Of a DNA stretch of 64,000 bases, positions 9,550 through 22,351 are shown one piece after another (position 1 is the first letter of the stretch; the number at the start of each line of letters is the position of its first letter). Origin of the DNA: Actinomycetota bacterium. GTDB lineage: Bacteria; Actinomycetota; Actinomycetes; S36-B12. A program made the position numbers and the translations under genes. Location of the stretch: positions 86,716 through 150,715 of the forward strand of contig JAUSNB010000063.1 of NCBI GenBank assembly GCA_030645615.1. Reading direction: 5' to 3'. A model generated the notes under the pieces. The model did not search any database. It saw nothing but the letters and a program-made list of their open reading frames with translations, and was not told where the DNA came from.

Positions 9550-10701
9550 ATGCGGCGACGCCCTGGCGCAATCCTGCGCTCACTGGCCGTGACCGGTGCC
9601 CTGGGGCTCCTGCTGGTCGGGCTCGCTCCTGCTGCCGGCGCCGAGTCGATCGGCGGGGACCGGCTGTCCAGCCCGCGGCGCACCGTCGAGCTGCTGGCAG
9701 GGGCGGACCCGCTCCCCGAGGTCTGGGCGGCCACCTGGATCATCGCGGACGCGGAGACCGGCGACGTCCTGGCCCAGAAGGGATCGCACATCCCGCGCCC
9801 GCCGGCCAGCACGCTGAAGATGCTGACCGCCCTGGCCGCCCTGCCCGGTACCTCGCCGCAGGACCGCTATGTGGCGACCGAGCGCGCGGCCGGGATCTAT
9901 GGCGCGCGCGTTGGCCTCCGGCCGGGCAAGGAGTACTCACTCGACGATCTCTGGTACGCCGTCTTCCTGCCCAGCGCCAACGATGCGGCGATCGCGGTGG
10001 CCCAGGCCAACGGCGGGGTCCGCAAGACCGTGAACCAGATGAACGACGTGGCCCGACAATTGCAGGCGCTTGACACCGTTGCCCGCAACACCAGCGGGCT
10101 GGACATCCCCGGCCAGGTCTCCAGCGCCTACGACCTCGCCCTCATCGCACGGGCCGGACTCTCCCGCGCCGACTTCGCTCGGTATGCCAAGACCGTGACC
10201 TGGAAGTTCCCCGACGTGAAGGGCAAGGGCAAGCACCGGATCTACACGACGAACCGCCTGCTCATGCACGGGTACAAGGGGATGATCGGGGTCAAGACCG
10301 GGTTCACCTCACAGGCGGGACGCACCTACGTGGGAGCCGCCCGGCGAGGTGGCCGCACGCTCATCGTCGCCCTCATGGGCATCAGCGAATCCAGCGAGTC
10401 CGCGGCCAGGAAGCTTCTCGACTGGGGCTTTGCCAACACCGGCGAGGTCGTGCCTATCGGGACCCTGGTGGATCCCCTGCCGGACGTGCCGCAGCAGCAG
10501 ACGGCCGCGGCAACCGCCGCGAGCAAGACGACCAGTGCGGCGCCGGCGGCGCGGGCGGACGCCACTTCGTCCCTCACGGTCCCTGGTCCCGGGGGCCGCA
10601 CGAACGCCATCCTGTGGGGGGCCGGGATCGTGGCGGCCGCCATGGTCGCGGCCTCGATCCTCGCCGCGCTGAGCCGTCGTCGGCGGACCCGCCGGTCCTA
10701 G
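9550..10701 (+). CDS. D-alanyl-D-alanine carboxypeptidase (penicillin-binding protein, S11 family)
   Basis: 383 residues. Signal peptide (about 1-31, Arg-rich then hydrophobic, cut near AGAES). Catalytic triad motifs: SxxK as STLK at residues 87-90, SxN in PSANDAA, and KTG in GVKTGFTSQAG. After the catalytic domain comes an Ala/Thr-rich linker and one C-terminal membrane helix followed by RRRRTRRS, so the enzyme is displayed outside the cell and tethered to the membrane. It trims the terminal D-Ala from peptidoglycan stem peptides. The ATG at 9550 gives a proper signal peptide and fits the leaderless promoter. Confidence 0.93.
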   Translation: MRRRPGAILRSLAVTGALGLLLVGLAPAAGAESIGGDRLSSPRRTVELLAGADPLPEVWAATWIIADAETGDVLAQKGSHIPRPPASTLKMLTALAALPGTSPQDRYVATERAAGIYGARVGLRPGKEYSLDDLWYAVFLPSANDAAIAVAQANGGVRKTVNQMNDVARQLQALDTVARNTSGLDIPGQVSSAYDLALIARAGLSRADFARYAKTVTWKFPDVKGKGKHRIYTTNRLLMHGYKGMIGVKTGFTSQAGRTYVGAARRGGRTLIVALMGISESSESAARKLLDWGFANTGEVVPIGTLVDPLPDVPQQQTAAATAASKTTSAAPAARADATSSLTVPGPGGRTNAILWGAGIVAAAMVAASILAALSRRRRTRRS

Positions 10702-10705
10702 CGGC

Positions 10706-13576
<2,871 letters not shown>

Positions 13577-13587
13577 GTGCCGACACA

Positions 13588-13620
13588 CTACTGCCCGGCG
13601 TCACCGACGCCGGGCAGTAG
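13588..13620 (-). terminator. Terminator-like hairpin after icd
   Basis: Perfect 15-bp stem (CTACTGCCCGGCGTC and its complement) around a 3-nt loop, beginning 19 nt after the icd stop on the minus strand and ending just before the next gene. No U-run follows. Confidence 0.8.
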
Positions 13621-13638
13621 TGAACGGGATAGGCGGTG

Positions 13639-14853
13639 CTAGGCCATCGCCCGCTGCAGGTTCTCGTCGATCGACCCGAGGAACTCCTGCGTGGTCTGCC
13701 ATGGCTGGTCCGGGCCGATGAGGATGGCGAGGTCCTTGGTCATCTTGCCCTCCTCCACCGTCTCGATGCAGACCCGCTCGAGCGTGCGGGCGAACTCGGA
13801 CACGGCGGGAGTACCGTCGAGCTTGCCACGATGCTCCAGGCCCCTGGTCCACGCGAAGATCGAGGCGACCGGGTTCGTGGACGTGGGCTTGCCCTGCTGG
13901 TGCTGGCGGAAGTGCCGGGTCACCGTGCCGTGGGCAGCCTCGGCCTCCACCGTGCGGCCGTCCGGGGTCATCAGCACGCTGGTCATCAGGCCCAGGGAAC
14001 CGAAGCCCTGCGCGACGGTGTCGGACTGCACGTCGCCGTCGTAGTTCTTGCAGGCCCACACATACCCGCCCTCCCACTTGAGCGCGGCCGCGACCATGTC
14101 GTCGATGAGGCGGTGCTCGTACGTGATGCCGGCGGCTTCGAAGTCCTTCTTGAACTCCGCCTCGAAGACCTCCGCGAAGATGTCCTTGAACTGGCCGTCG
14201 TACGCCTTCAGGATGGTGTTCTTCGTAGACAGGTAGACCGGGTAGTGGCGGTCCAGGCCGTACCGCATCGACGCCCGCGCGAAGTCGCGGATGGACTCGT
14301 CGAGGTTGTACATGCCCATGGCCACGCCACCCGACGGGAAGTCGAAGACGTTGAACTCCATGGGCTCGGAGCCATCGGATGGCGTGAAGGTCATGGTCAG
14401 GGTCCCGGCGCTGGGAACCTTGAAGTCCGTGGCCTTGTACTGGTCGCCGAAGGCGTGGCGGCCGACGATGATCGGCTTGGTCCAGCCCGGCACCAGGCGC
14501 GGGATATTGGAGATGATGATCGGCTCGCGGAAGATCACGCCGCCGAGGATGTTGCGGATGGTTCCGTTCGGCGACTTCCACATCTTCTTGAGGCCAAACT
14601 CCTCGACGCGGGCCTCGTCCGGGGTGATCGTGGCGCACTTGACGCCGACGCCGTACTTCTGGATGGCGACGGCCGAGTCGATGGTGACCTGGTCGTCGGT
14701 GGCATCGCGGTGCTCGATGCCGAGGTCGTAGTACTGCAGGTCGACATCGAGGTACTTCAGGATCAGCTCGTCCTTGATGAACTTCCAGATGATGCGCGTC
14801 ATCTCGTCGCCGTCGAGCTCGACGACGGGGTTCGCGACCTTGATCTTGCTCAC
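13639..14853 (-). CDS. icd: NADP-dependent isocitrate dehydrogenase
   Basis: 404 residues of the dimeric, eukaryote-like IDH family. N-terminus [20 protein letters not shown], then the isocitrate-binding segment [11 protein letters not shown] with the substrate Ser/Asn/Arg, and Asp-rich Mg2+ site YDGDVQSD near residue 275. It makes 2-oxoglutarate, CO2 and NADPH in the TCA cycle. The ribosome site GAGGAG touches the ATG at 14859 but is 6 nt from the GTG at 14851-14853, so the GTG is taken as start; this also matches the family N-terminus. Followed downstream by a strong hairpin; mdh is immediately upstream on the same strand. Confidence 0.95.
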   Translation of the reverse strand: MSKIKVANPVVELDGDEMTRIIWKFIKDELILKYLDVDLQYYDLGIEHRDATDDQVTIDSAVAIQKYGVGVKCATITPDEARVEEFGLKKMWKSPNGTIRNILGGVIFREPIIISNIPRLVPGWTKPIIVGRHAFGDQYKATDFKVPSAGTLTMTFTPSDGSEPMEFNVFDFPSGGVAMGMYNLDESIRDFARASMRYGLDRHYPVYLSTKNTILKAYDGQFKDIFAEVFEAEFKKDFEAAGITYEHRLIDDMVAAALKWEGGYVWACKNYDGDVQSDTVAQGFGSLGLMTSVLMTPDGRTVEAEAAHGTVTRHFRQHQQGKPTSTNPVASIFAWTRGLEHRGKLDGTPAVSEFARTLERVCIETVEEGKMTKDLAILIGPDQPWQTTQEFLGSIDENLQRAMA

Positions 14854-14896
14854 GTGCATCTCCTCGGGTGGATGGATGTCCGGGCCGGACGGGTGC

Positions 14897-15853
14897 CTAC
14901 AGGTCCTTGACGTCGCCCTGCTTGGCCTTGACCGCCTCGTACGCCTCAACGAGCAGCGCCTTCTCTGCGTCGCTGAGCGGAGTCTCGACGACGCGCCTGA
15001 TGCCCTCGCGCCCGAGCTCGGCCTCCACCCCGAGATAGGCGCCGGACAGCCCGTACTCCCCGTCGACCCACGCGCACACCGGCATGACCAAACCTGAATC
15101 CTCATGCACCGCCTTGGCCATGCGGGCGGCCGCGGCGGATGGTGCGTAGTAGGCCGAGCCGGTCTTGAGCAGGGCCACTACCTCGGCGCCTCCGTTGCGC
15201 GTGCGCACGACGAGTTCCTCGATCTCGTCGGCGGACAGCAGGTCGGCCAGCGGCTTGCCGTCGACGGCGCACGCCGAGGCGACCGGCACCATCGTGTCGC
15301 CGTGGGAGCCGAGGGTCAGCGTGGTGACGGAGCCGACCGGGACCCCGAGCTTCTCGGCGACGAAGTGCGTGAAGCGCGCGGTGTCGAGCATCCCGGCCTG
15401 GCCGATGACGCGCTTGTGCGGGAAGCCGGTGACGATCTGCGCCAAGGCAGTCATCTCGTCGAGGGGATTGGCCACATTGATGATGACCGCATCCGGGGCA
15501 TGGATCGCGATGTTCTCGGCGACCGCGCGCATGATCTTGGCGTTGGTCTCGATGAGGTCCATGCGGCTCATGCCCGGCTTGCGCGGCAGGCCAGCGGTGA
15601 TGACGACGATCTCCGAGCCGGCGATGGCCTCGTAGCCCTCGCCGTTGGGGCCGGTCGTCTGGCCGACGACCTTGGTCTCGAACCCCTCGACCCAGCGGGA
15701 CTGGTTGAGGTCGAGCGCCAGGCCCTCGGGCTTGCCCTCGATGACGTCGGTCAGGACGACCGTCTCGAAGATGTCGTACTCGGCCAGCCTCAGGGCCGTC
15801 GTGGACCCGTAGAACCCTGCACCGATGACTGAGACCTTGCCGTTGCGTGCCAT
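14897..15853 (-). CDS. mdh: Malate dehydrogenase (NAD-dependent, lactate-dehydrogenase-like class)
   Basis: 318 residues. N-terminal NAD motif [12 protein letters not shown]; catalytic Asp-Arg segment VANPLDEMT and catalytic His in [10 protein letters not shown]; substrate Arg pair in [17 protein letters not shown]. Interconverts malate and oxaloacetate. ATG at 15851-15853 preceded by GGAAGG. It precedes icd with a 43-nt gap, so the two TCA genes are probably one transcript ending at the hairpin near 13.6 kb. A 16-bp palindrome sits 37 nt upstream of the start. Confidence 0.95.
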   Translation of the reverse strand: MARNGKVSVIGAGFYGSTTALRLAEYDIFETVVLTDVIEGKPEGLALDLNQSRWVEGFETKVVGQTTGPNGEGYEAIAGSEIVVITAGLPRKPGMSRMDLIETNAKIMRAVAENIAIHAPDAVIINVANPLDEMTALAQIVTGFPHKRVIGQAGMLDTARFTHFVAEKLGVPVGSVTTLTLGSHGDTMVPVASACAVDGKPLADLLSADEIEELVVRTRNGGAEVVALLKTGSAYYAPSAAAARMAKAVHEDSGLVMPVCAWVDGEYGLSGAYLGVEAELGREGIRRVVETPLSDAEKALLVEAYEAVKAKQGDVKDL

Positions 15854-15889
15854 GGCTGACGTGCCTTCCGCGTGGGAGTCAGGGGAGAA

Positions 15890-15905
15890 ATCTTGACGTC
15901 AAGAT
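15890..15905. promoter_or_regulatory. 16-bp perfect palindrome upstream of mdh-icd (candidate operator)
   Basis: ATCTTGACGTCAAGAT at 37-52 nt upstream of the mdh start codon. It includes a TTGAC that could serve as a -35 on either strand. The length and symmetry fit a dimeric repressor such as a MarR-type protein, but no regulator is encoded next to it and I cannot name one. It is the only copy I found in the window. Confidence 0.55.
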
Positions 15906-16014
15906 ATCGCAGGATCGGTCGGTGATGCCGAGCAGGCCCCGAGGCCGACACCGGCGAACTCGACTCCCCGCCAGACCAGTAGCTGGCGTCGGACCCGGGG
16001 GACGGGAACGACCA

Positions 16015-17106
16015 TTACTGCTGGTCTCGGTGCTGGCTGGCCCACTGGCTTGCCAGCGCCAGCAGCCGGTCGTTGGCCTCAGGCTCGCCTATCGTGATGC
16101 GCACGCCTTCGCCGGGGAACGGCCGGACCGCAAGGCCTGCCTCGTCGCAGCGATCAGCGAAATCCGCGGTGCCCTCGCCGAGGCGCAGCCAGACGAAGTT
16201 CGCCTCGGAGTCGGCCAGGGCAAGGCCGCGGCTCCCCAGCTCGGCAACGACCCGGTCGCGCTCGGCGACGATCGTGGCCACCCGGGCAAACAGCTCCTCC
16301 TCGGCCGCCAAGGAGGCGATCGCTGCGACCTGCGCCACCGTCGAGACACCGAACGGGACCTGCACCTTGCGCAGGGCCTCGGTCACCGGCCCGTGCGCGA
16401 CGCAGTAGCCGACCCGCAGGCCCGCGAGGCCGTACGCCTTGGAGAAGGTTCGCAGGACGGCCACGTTGGGATACTCACGATAGAAGTCCAGGCCGTTGGG
16501 GATCCGCGCCGGATCGACGAATTCCGTATACGCCTCGTCGAGGACCACGAGGACGTCACGTGGCACCTGGGCAAGGAAGGATGCCAGGGCATCCCGCCCC
16601 ACTGCCGTGCTGGTGGGGTTGTTCGGGTTGCACACCATGACTAGCCGAGTGGTGTCGTCGATGGCCGCCAGCATGGCGGGAAGGTCGTGCCTGTCGTCGT
16701 CATCCAGCGGGACCGGCTGGCTGGTCGCCCCGGCAATCTGCGTCATGATCGGGTACGCCTCGAACGAGCGCCAGGCGTATACGACGCCGTCGCCCGGGCC
16801 AGCCGTGATCTGCACCAACTGCTGCAGCATCCCGACGCTGCCCGTTCCCACGGATAAGTGGTCGACCGGCACCTGCAGTCGTTCGGCCAGGGCATCCACC
16901 AGCGCGGTTGAGCCGTAGTCGGGATAGCGGTGCATGTCGCGGAGCGCCCGCTCGGCGGCAGCGAGCACGGATGGCAATGGATCGTGGTGGTTCTCGTTGC
17001 TCGACAGCTTGAAGGACCTCGCCCCGGTTCCGACCCTCGCCGGCTGTCCCGCCTTGTAGGCCGGTATGCCGTCGAGGGCTGGCCGCAGCCGGGGAGTGCT
17101 CGTCAT
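16015..17106 (-). CDS. hisC: Histidinol-phosphate aminotransferase-type PLP enzyme
   Basis: 363 residues, fold-type I aminotransferase. [13 protein letters not shown] near residue 35, [23 protein letters not shown] and the PLP-lysine motif [17 protein letters not shown] are the HisC hallmarks, with the C-terminal Arg region ([12 protein letters not shown]) binding substrate. It transaminates imidazole-acetol phosphate in histidine synthesis, though some paralogues act on aromatic amino acids; it stands alone, not in a his operon, so the role is less sure than the family. ATG at 17104-17106 chosen; the longer frame enters the divergent promoter. Confidence 0.85.
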   Translation of the reverse strand: MTSTPRLRPALDGIPAYKAGQPARVGTGARSFKLSSNENHHDPLPSVLAAAERALRDMHRYPDYGSTALVDALAERLQVPVDHLSVGTGSVGMLQQLVQITAGPGDGVVYAWRSFEAYPIMTQIAGATSQPVPLDDDDRHDLPAMLAAIDDTTRLVMVCNPNNPTSTAVGRDALASFLAQVPRDVLVVLDEAYTEFVDPARIPNGLDFYREYPNVAVLRTFSKAYGLAGLRVGYCVAHGPVTEALRKVQVPFGVSTVAQVAAIASLAAEEELFARVATIVAERDRVVAELGSRGLALADSEANFVWLRLGEGTADFADRCDEAGLAVRPFPGEGVRITIGEPEANDRLLALASQWASQHRDQQ

Positions 17107-17162
17107 GTGGGCCTCTGGGGACGTCGCGGGTACGGGGCCGGAACCTACCACTGGCACGAGGA

Positions 17163-18533
17163 ATGATGGGTCCCGTGACCGACCTCACCGAGTGGCTCCC
17201 GAGGGCCGTGGCCGCGGTGGATTCCTGGATGGAGCGCTTCGGCGAGTTCGAGGAGCACCCCTCCATGCGGGTGTCCGACGACGCCCTCGGCGAGGCATTC
17301 GAGCGGCTCGCCGCGCGCCTGCAGGACAACTACCCATTCGGCCATCCGAGGTACGTGGGACAGATGCTGAAGCCACCGCATCCCGCGGCCGTGCTCGGCT
17401 ACGTCACGGCGATGCTCATCAATCCCAACAACCATGCCCTGGACGGCGGTCCGGCCACGGCGCTGATGGAGAAGGACGTCGTCGCCAGACTTGCGACGAT
17501 GCTCGGCTTCACCGACCATCTTGGCCACTTGACCTCGAGCGGCACGATCGCCAACCTCGAGGCGCTGTGGATCGCCCGGGAGCTGCATCCGGGCAAGGCG
17601 ATCGCGTACAGCGCCGACGCCCACTACACCCATTCCCGGATGTGCCAGGTGATCGGCGTCGAGGGAGTCTCGATCCCCACTGACGGCGCCGGACGCATGG
17701 ACCTCAGCGCCCTCGAGGCCGAGCTCGGCACGGGGCGCATCGGCACGGTGGTCGCGACCCTAGGCACCACGGGCCTAGGGGCGCTGGAACCGCTGCACGA
17801 CATCGCGGCGCTGGCTCGGTCGCACGGAACCCGCATCCACGTCGATGCGGCCTACGGAGGCTTCTTCGCCCTCATCGCGGACGACTCGGTGGACGGGGTG
17901 GCGAGCGCACCCTATGCGGCCATCGCGCATGCAGACAGCGTCGTCCTCGACCCGCACAAGCACGGCCTGCAACCCTATGGATGCGGCGCGGTGCTGTTCG
18001 CGGACCCGTCCGTCGGCCGCTTCTACCTGCACGACTCCCCGTACACGTACTTCAGCTCCGACGAACTGCACCTCGGCGAGATCTCGCTGGAGTGCAGCCG
18101 GGCGGGGGCGGCCGCGGCCGCGTTGTGGCTGACCCTTGAAGTCATCCCCCTGTCGGATGGGGGCCTAGGCCAGGTGCTGCGCGCCAACCGGCGAGGCGCG
18201 CTGGAGTGGACGCGGTTGCTCGAGCGCTCCGATGCGCTGGTCCCGTACCAGGCGCCCGAGCTCGACATCGTGGCCTACTTCCCGAGGCGCCAGACCCTGT
18301 CGGCCGTCGATGCGGCGAGCACCGGCTTGTTCCGCGCCGCGGCGAGCCTGCCACCACGCCAGCAGATCCACCTCGCCACCTATGGAGTCCAGGCCGAGGC
18401 GATGGCGGCCCGCGGGCATCACGTCACGGCAGACGTCGCTCAGGGACGGATCCTGCGGAGTACGGTCATGAAGCCCGAATCTGCAGCAGCAATCCCCGAG
18501 ATCCATGCACGACTGGAATCGCTCGCTCGATAG
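17163..18533 (+). CDS. PLP-dependent group II-type decarboxylase / aspartate aminotransferase-fold enzyme
   Basis: 456 residues. [19 protein letters not shown] near the N-terminus, [15 protein letters not shown] for phosphate-group binding, [12 protein letters not shown] with the PLP-ring Asp, and [13 protein letters not shown] with the Schiff-base Lys define the group II decarboxylase fold (glutamate, tyrosine, aromatic-amino-acid, sphingosine-phosphate lyase relatives). The substrate cannot be read with confidence. Two ATGs (17163, 17166) and a GTG at 17175 are possible; GAGGA at 17158-17162 is rather close to the first. Divergent from hisC. Confidence 0.82.
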   Translation: MMGPVTDLTEWLPRAVAAVDSWMERFGEFEEHPSMRVSDDALGEAFERLAARLQDNYPFGHPRYVGQMLKPPHPAAVLGYVTAMLINPNNHALDGGPATALMEKDVVARLATMLGFTDHLGHLTSSGTIANLEALWIARELHPGKAIAYSADAHYTHSRMCQVIGVEGVSIPTDGAGRMDLSALEAELGTGRIGTVVATLGTTGLGALEPLHDIAALARSHGTRIHVDAAYGGFFALIADDSVDGVASAPYAAIAHADSVVLDPHKHGLQPYGCGAVLFADPSVGRFYLHDSPYTYFSSDELHLGEISLECSRAGAAAAALWLTLEVIPLSDGGLGQVLRANRRGALEWTRLLERSDALVPYQAPELDIVAYFPRRQTLSAVDAASTGLFRAAASLPPRQQIHLATYGVQAEAMAARGHHVTADVAQGRILRSTVMKPESAAAIPEIHARLESLAR

Positions 18534-18563
18534 CCTGCGCTCGGGGCTCGGACGGGAGGTGGC

Positions 18564-19334
18564 GTGGACAAGGTCGTGGCGTCGGCTGCCGAGGCGGTGG
18601 CGGACATCGGTTCGGGGTCGTCGGTTGCCGTGGGTGGGTTCGGGTTGAACGGGATCCCGAGCGTGCTGATCGGGGCGTTGCTGGCGCAGGGGGCCGATGG
18701 CCTGCGGGTGGTGTCGAACAACTGCGGGGTGGACGGCTGGGGCCTGGGCCTGCTGCTGGGCGCGGGGCGGATCGCCCGGATGACGTCGAGCTACGTGGGC
18801 GAGAACAAGGAGTTCGAGAGGCAGTACCTGTCCGGTGAGCTGGAGGTGGAGCTGGTGCCGCAGGGGACGCTGGCGGAGCGGCTGCGGGCGGGGGGTGCGG
18901 GGATCCCGGCGTTCTTCACCCCGGCGGGGGTCGGCACCGCGGTCGCGGACGGCGGGATGGCGCTGCGGTTCGCGCCGGACGGGGCCGTGGCGGTGGCGTC
19001 GGCCGCGAAGGAGGTCCGCGTGTTCGACCCGGACGGTGCGGGGGCGCGGGAGTACGTGCTGGAGGAGGCGATCACCACCGACTACGCCCTGGTCCGGGCG
19101 AGCGTGGGCGACCGGCACGGGAACCTCGTGTTCGCTAAGGCGACCCGCAACTTCAACCCGCTGGCCGCTGCCGCCGGCCGGGTCACCATCGCCGAGGTCG
19201 AGACCCTCGTCGAGCCCGGCCAGATCCCCCCTGAGGACGTCCACTGCCCCGGCATCTTCGTCCAGCGCGTCGTCGCCCTGACCGCCGAGCAGGCCGCCGA
19301 CAAGCGGATCGAACGCAGGACGGTCAGCTCATGA
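18564..19334 (+). CDS. scoA: 3-oxoacid CoA-transferase subunit A
   Basis: 256 residues of CoA-transferase family I, alpha half: [19 protein letters not shown] is the glycine-rich CoA loop, followed by [14 protein letters not shown] and [13 protein letters not shown]. Starts with GTG after GGGAGGTGGC and overlaps scoB by 4 bp (ATGA). With subunit B it moves CoA from succinyl-CoA to an acetoacetate-like acid. Base composition is even richer in G than its neighbours in the first half. Confidence 0.92.
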   Translation: MDKVVASAAEAVADIGSGSSVAVGGFGLNGIPSVLIGALLAQGADGLRVVSNNCGVDGWGLGLLLGAGRIARMTSSYVGENKEFERQYLSGELEVELVPQGTLAERLRAGGAGIPAFFTPAGVGTAVADGGMALRFAPDGAVAVASAAKEVRVFDPDGAGAREYVLEEAITTDYALVRASVGDRHGNLVFAKATRNFNPLAAAAGRVTIAEVETLVEPGQIPPEDVHCPGIFVQRVVALTAEQAADKRIERRTVSS

Positions 19335-19963
19335 CTGGCTGGTCGCGTGAGGAGCTGGCCGCCCGGGTGGGCCGGGAGCTGGCCGACGGGGCGTACGTCA
19401 ACCTCGGCATCGGCCTGCCCACCCTGGTCCCCCAGCACCTGCCGCCCGGCGTCCATGTCGTGCTGCAGTCCGAGAACGGCATCCTGGGCACCGGTCCCTA
19501 CCCGGGCGAGGACGAGGTCGACCCCGACCTGGTCAACGCCGGCAAGGAGACCGTCACCGTCCTGCCCGGCGCGAGCTTCTTCGACTCCGCCACCAGCTTC
19601 GCGATGATCCGCGGCGGCCACATCGACGTCGCCGTCCTGGGCGCCATGCAGGTCTCCGCCACCGGCGACCTGGCCAACTGGACCATCCCCGGCAAGATGG
19701 TCAAGGGCATGGGCGGCGCGATGGACCTGGTCCACGGCGCCAAGCACGTCATCGTCATGATGGAGCACACCGCCAAGGACGGCACCCCCAAGATCCTCCA
19801 AGCCTGCACCCTGCCCCTCACCGGGCGAGGCGTCGTCCACCGCATCATCACCGACCTCGCCGTCATCGACACCACCCCGGACGGCCTCGTCCTCATCGAG
19901 ACCGCACCCGGCGTCACCCCCGACGACGTCCAAGCCGCCACCGACGCACCCCTGCACACCTAG
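19331..19963 (+). CDS. scoB: 3-oxoacid CoA-transferase subunit B
   Basis: 210 residues. [17 protein letters not shown] is the family start, and [14 protein letters not shown] carries the catalytic Glu of the SENG motif that forms the CoA thioester intermediate. Completes the heterodimer with scoA; typical length. It ends 22 nt from the convergent DUF3017 gene. Substrate choice (acetoacetate versus another oxo acid) is not visible. Confidence 0.93.
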   Translation: MTGWSREELAARVGRELADGAYVNLGIGLPTLVPQHLPPGVHVVLQSENGILGTGPYPGEDEVDPDLVNAGKETVTVLPGASFFDSATSFAMIRGGHIDVAVLGAMQVSATGDLANWTIPGKMVKGMGGAMDLVHGAKHVIVMMEHTAKDGTPKILQACTLPLTGRGVVHRIITDLAVIDTTPDGLVLIETAPGVTPDDVQAATDAPLHT

Positions 19964-19984
19964 AACGGCGCCCGGGCGTCGTGG

Positions 19985-20308
19985 CTAGCTGGGGGCTGGC
20001 ACCCAGAAGGTGAACAGGGCCAGTCCGATGCCGAGAACCGCGAGGACGGCCACATCGACCTTGCGGGACCGCGACGCGAGCCAGCCGGCCTCGCCCTCCG
20101 GGAGGAGGAGCCGCAGGAATGCGGCGAGCAGCACGCTGGCCGAGAGCACGATGCAGCCTCGGCGGAAGTAGTCCAGCCCGATCATCACCATCGCGATGGT
20201 GACGCCCAACAGGACCAGCGAGATCGGCCACTGGGCAAGCCAGTTGCGGCCCGAAGCGCGCCTGAGGGGGATGACGACGGAGTCGCCCTCGCTGCCACCC
20301 TCAGTCAC
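19985..20308 (-). CDS. Small membrane protein, DUF3017 family
   Basis: 107 residues from a GTG at 20306-20308. Two or three hydrophobic segments (about 26-44, 50-66 and 85-103) with short basic loops (DYFRRG, ASRSRK). The layout WPISLVLLGVTIAMVMIG...RRGCIVLSASVLLAAFLRLLLP is that of DUF3017, an actinobacterial family of unknown function often found beside folD, mdh or icd; here folD is 28 kb away. The longer upstream frame has no conserved sequence. Confidence 0.75.
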   Translation of the reverse strand: MTEGGSEGDSVVIPLRRASGRNWLAQWPISLVLLGVTIAMVMIGLDYFRRGCIVLSASVLLAAFLRLLLPEGEAGWLASRSRKVDVAVLAVLGIGLALFTFWVPAPS

Positions 20309-20333
20309 GGGGCCATCCTGCCACCGGCGTCGG

Positions 20334-21050
20334 CTACGGGGTGAACTGCACAGTGATCGGGGGCAGGCCGCCAAGTGCGCACCGAAAGGTATCGCCGGCG
20401 CTCACCGGGCGCGGGACGATGATCGAGCCCGTCAGCACAACGTCGCCGGCTCGCAGTCCCCGGCTCACGAGCGGCGCGAGTCGCGCCACCTGGGCGAGGA
20501 CGTCGGGCAGGGAACCGGTGAGCGCGGCCGGATGCTGCACGGCCAGGCGGTCTCCAGCGTGCTCGATCACCGCCGTCAGGGTGGCGGCGTCGGCAAGCGT
20601 GCAGGTGGAGTCCGGGGTCCCGAGGATGTACGAGTGGTGGAAGATGTTGCCGGCGAGGATCCGCTCGACGTCTTCGGGCGCATGGTCGACATCCGCGATC
20701 TCGATCGCCGGACCCACGGCACTCACGAACCCGCCGATGGCCTCGACCGGCGTGTCCGCTGGAACGTCCGAACCGATCCACACCGCGATCTCGGCTTCCA
20801 CCACCGGCCGGGTGAACGTGCCGATCCCGACCGGCACCCCGCTGGGCCTCTCACCGGATGCGAGCAGGAAGCCGATGACCGGTGCGCCAAGGCCGAGTTT
20901 CGCCATCGCGGTCGGCGCGCCGAACCCTACCTTCCAGCCGGACTGCACCGCCCCGTCAGCCAGCGCCCGCCCAAGCACCTCGCGCTGGCGCGCCAGCCCT
21001 GCCACCACGGCCGGCGGCACGTCAGTGCGCACGATTCGGGTCCACCTCAT
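20334..21050 (-). CDS. Fumarylacetoacetate-hydrolase-fold protein, 2-keto-4-pentenoate hydratase type
   Basis: 238 residues. GWKVGFGAPTAM near residue 38, VEAEIAVWIGSDV with metal-binding Glu residues, and GPAIEIADVD match the MhpD/hydratase branch, which adds water to 2-hydroxydienoates from ring cleavage; decarboxylases of the same fold look alike. ATG at 21048-21050 lies inside the cupin gene (29-bp overlap) but has GGAGGA 8 nt upstream; a GTG at 21020, just past the cupin stop, is the alternative. Last gene of a four-gene run (cupin, dehydrogenase, cupin, hydratase) read from the operator at 23.2 kb. Confidence 0.82.
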   Translation of the reverse strand: MRWTRIVRTDVPPAVVAGLARQREVLGRALADGAVQSGWKVGFGAPTAMAKLGLGAPVIGFLLASGERPSGVPVGIGTFTRPVVEAEIAVWIGSDVPADTPVEAIGGFVSAVGPAIEIADVDHAPEDVERILAGNIFHHSYILGTPDSTCTLADAATLTAVIEHAGDRLAVQHPAALTGSLPDVLAQVARLAPLVSRGLRAGDVVLTGSIIVPRPVSAGDTFRCALGGLPPITVQFTP

Positions 21051-21438
21051 ACCCCGCGTCCTCCAGCGAGCCCGCACCGCTCCAGCCCCACACCAGCACC
21101 ACGTCGGTGTCCGAGGTATTGCGGAAGCCGTGCCAGTGGCCACGCGGCGTGAAGACGACATCTCCCTTGCCTGCGGGGCGCTCGCCTTCGTCGGTGTACA
21201 TCACGCCATTGCCCTCGAGGACGATCCAGAACTCCTCGCAGTGGAAGTGCCGGTGCCGATCGTGCATGGCCCCGGGCGGAAGGACCGTCCAGCCGAGCAA
21301 GAAGTCGTCGGATCCGGCGCTGGCCTTGTCCACGAGGAACTGGACCTGCATGTTGACCCAGCCCTCGTCGCGACGTAGCCCCTCGATGACGGGCACCGCG
21401 CTCAGGTTGGTTATGAAGGGGGCATCGTCCGGTGTCAT
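21022..21438 (-). CDS. Cupin-domain protein
   Basis: 138 residues with one well-conserved cupin: motif 1 PGAMHDRHRHFHCEEFWIVLEG has three His and a Glu for a metal, motif 2 is GDVVFTPRGHWHGFRN. Likely a small dioxygenase, isomerase or binding protein of the surrounding catabolic pathway. Starts by ATGA overlap with the upstream dehydrogenase. Confidence 0.85.
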   Translation of the reverse strand: MTPDDAPFITNLSAVPVIEGLRRDEGWVNMQVQFLVDKASAGSDDFLLGWTVLPPGAMHDRHRHFHCEEFWIVLEGNGVMYTDEGERPAGKGDVVFTPRGHWHGFRNTSDTDVVLVWGWSGAGSLEDAGYEVDPNRAH

Positions 21439-22322
21439 CGGGACAGCCCACCCATGCGGCGGTATGCCTCGTGCGCGATGACGAAGTCGTTCTTGTCTAT
21501 GCCCATGCCCCGGCAGGCATTCATCATCTCGTTGGCCGACGAGGCCATCGGCAGGGGCATGCCAAGGAGCCGGCCCTGCTCGAGCACAAGCGTCATGTCC
21601 TTCTGCTGCAAGGTCACGTCGGCCAGCGGCTTCTCGGGCATGTTCCCTTCCAGCACGAAGGGGCCGCGATACCCCAGCACGGGTGACGCCGCAACACTGT
21701 TGAGGATGGCCCCGACGATCGCCTCACGCGGGACGCCGCCCTTCTCCGCCAGGGCCACCGCCTCCCCGAACGCAATGACCTCCGCCATGAGAAGGAGGTT
21801 CACCGACAGCTTCGCCTGAACGGCAAGACCCGGGCCGCCGATGAAGGTGACCTTTGGGCCGATATCAAGCAGGACCGGACGCACCTTCTCGAAGGCATCC
21901 GGGTCGCCCCCCACCATCACCGATGCCTGGCCGTTGCGCACGGTAACCGGGCTGCCTGATACCGGGGCATCGAGCATGACCCGGCCTGCGTGCGCGAAGG
22001 CGGTACTCACCTCGCGACTGGCGTCCGGTGAGATCGTGCTCATGTCCACGTAGACGGCATCCTCGCCGAGTGCGGCCAGGATGCCGTCATCGCCGAGGGC
22101 AACCGAGCGAACGGCCGCAGCATCGGTCACGATCGAGAAGACCACGTCCGCGTCGCGGGTCGCGTCTGCGGGGGTCGCGGCGACGCTCATGCCAGCGTCT
22201 ACCAAGGCGCCCTCCTTCCCGATGGTGCGGTTCCATCCGGTGACGGCATGCCCGGCCGCGAGGAGTCGCGGGATGATCACCTGCCCCATGTCGCCGAGGC
22301 CGATGAAGCCGATGCGTGCCAT
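21435..22322 (-). CDS. 3-hydroxyisobutyrate dehydrogenase-type NAD(P)-dependent oxidoreductase
   Basis: 295 residues of the beta-hydroxyacid dehydrogenase family: IGFIGLGDMGQVIIPRLL dinucleotide motif at residues 3-20, substrate loop DAPVSGSPVTVRNG, and catalytic Lys in QAKLSVNLLL, then GMPLPMASSANEM near the C-terminus. Substrates in the family are small 3-hydroxy acids or tartronate-semialdehyde; the actual one is unknown. ATG at 22320-22322 has AGGAGAG upstream; the longer frame is the shadow of the next gene. A paralogue sits at 36234, under the same predicted regulator. Confidence 0.9.
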   Translation of the reverse strand: MARIGFIGLGDMGQVIIPRLLAAGHAVTGWNRTIGKEGALVDAGMSVAATPADATRDADVVFSIVTDAAAVRSVALGDDGILAALGEDAVYVDMSTISPDASREVSTAFAHAGRVMLDAPVSGSPVTVRNGQASVMVGGDPDAFEKVRPVLLDIGPKVTFIGGPGLAVQAKLSVNLLLMAEVIAFGEAVALAEKGGVPREAIVGAILNSVAASPVLGYRGPFVLEGNMPEKPLADVTLQQKDMTLVLEQGRLLGMPLPMASSANEMMNACRGMGIDKNDFVIAHEAYRRMGGLSR

Positions 22323-22351
22323 GCGCTCTCCTGTCGATCGTGGGGCAGGGA

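Noticed and set aside
13636-14910. 424-codon plus-strand frame opposite icd
   Set aside because: Antisense shadow of a fully conserved TCA gene.
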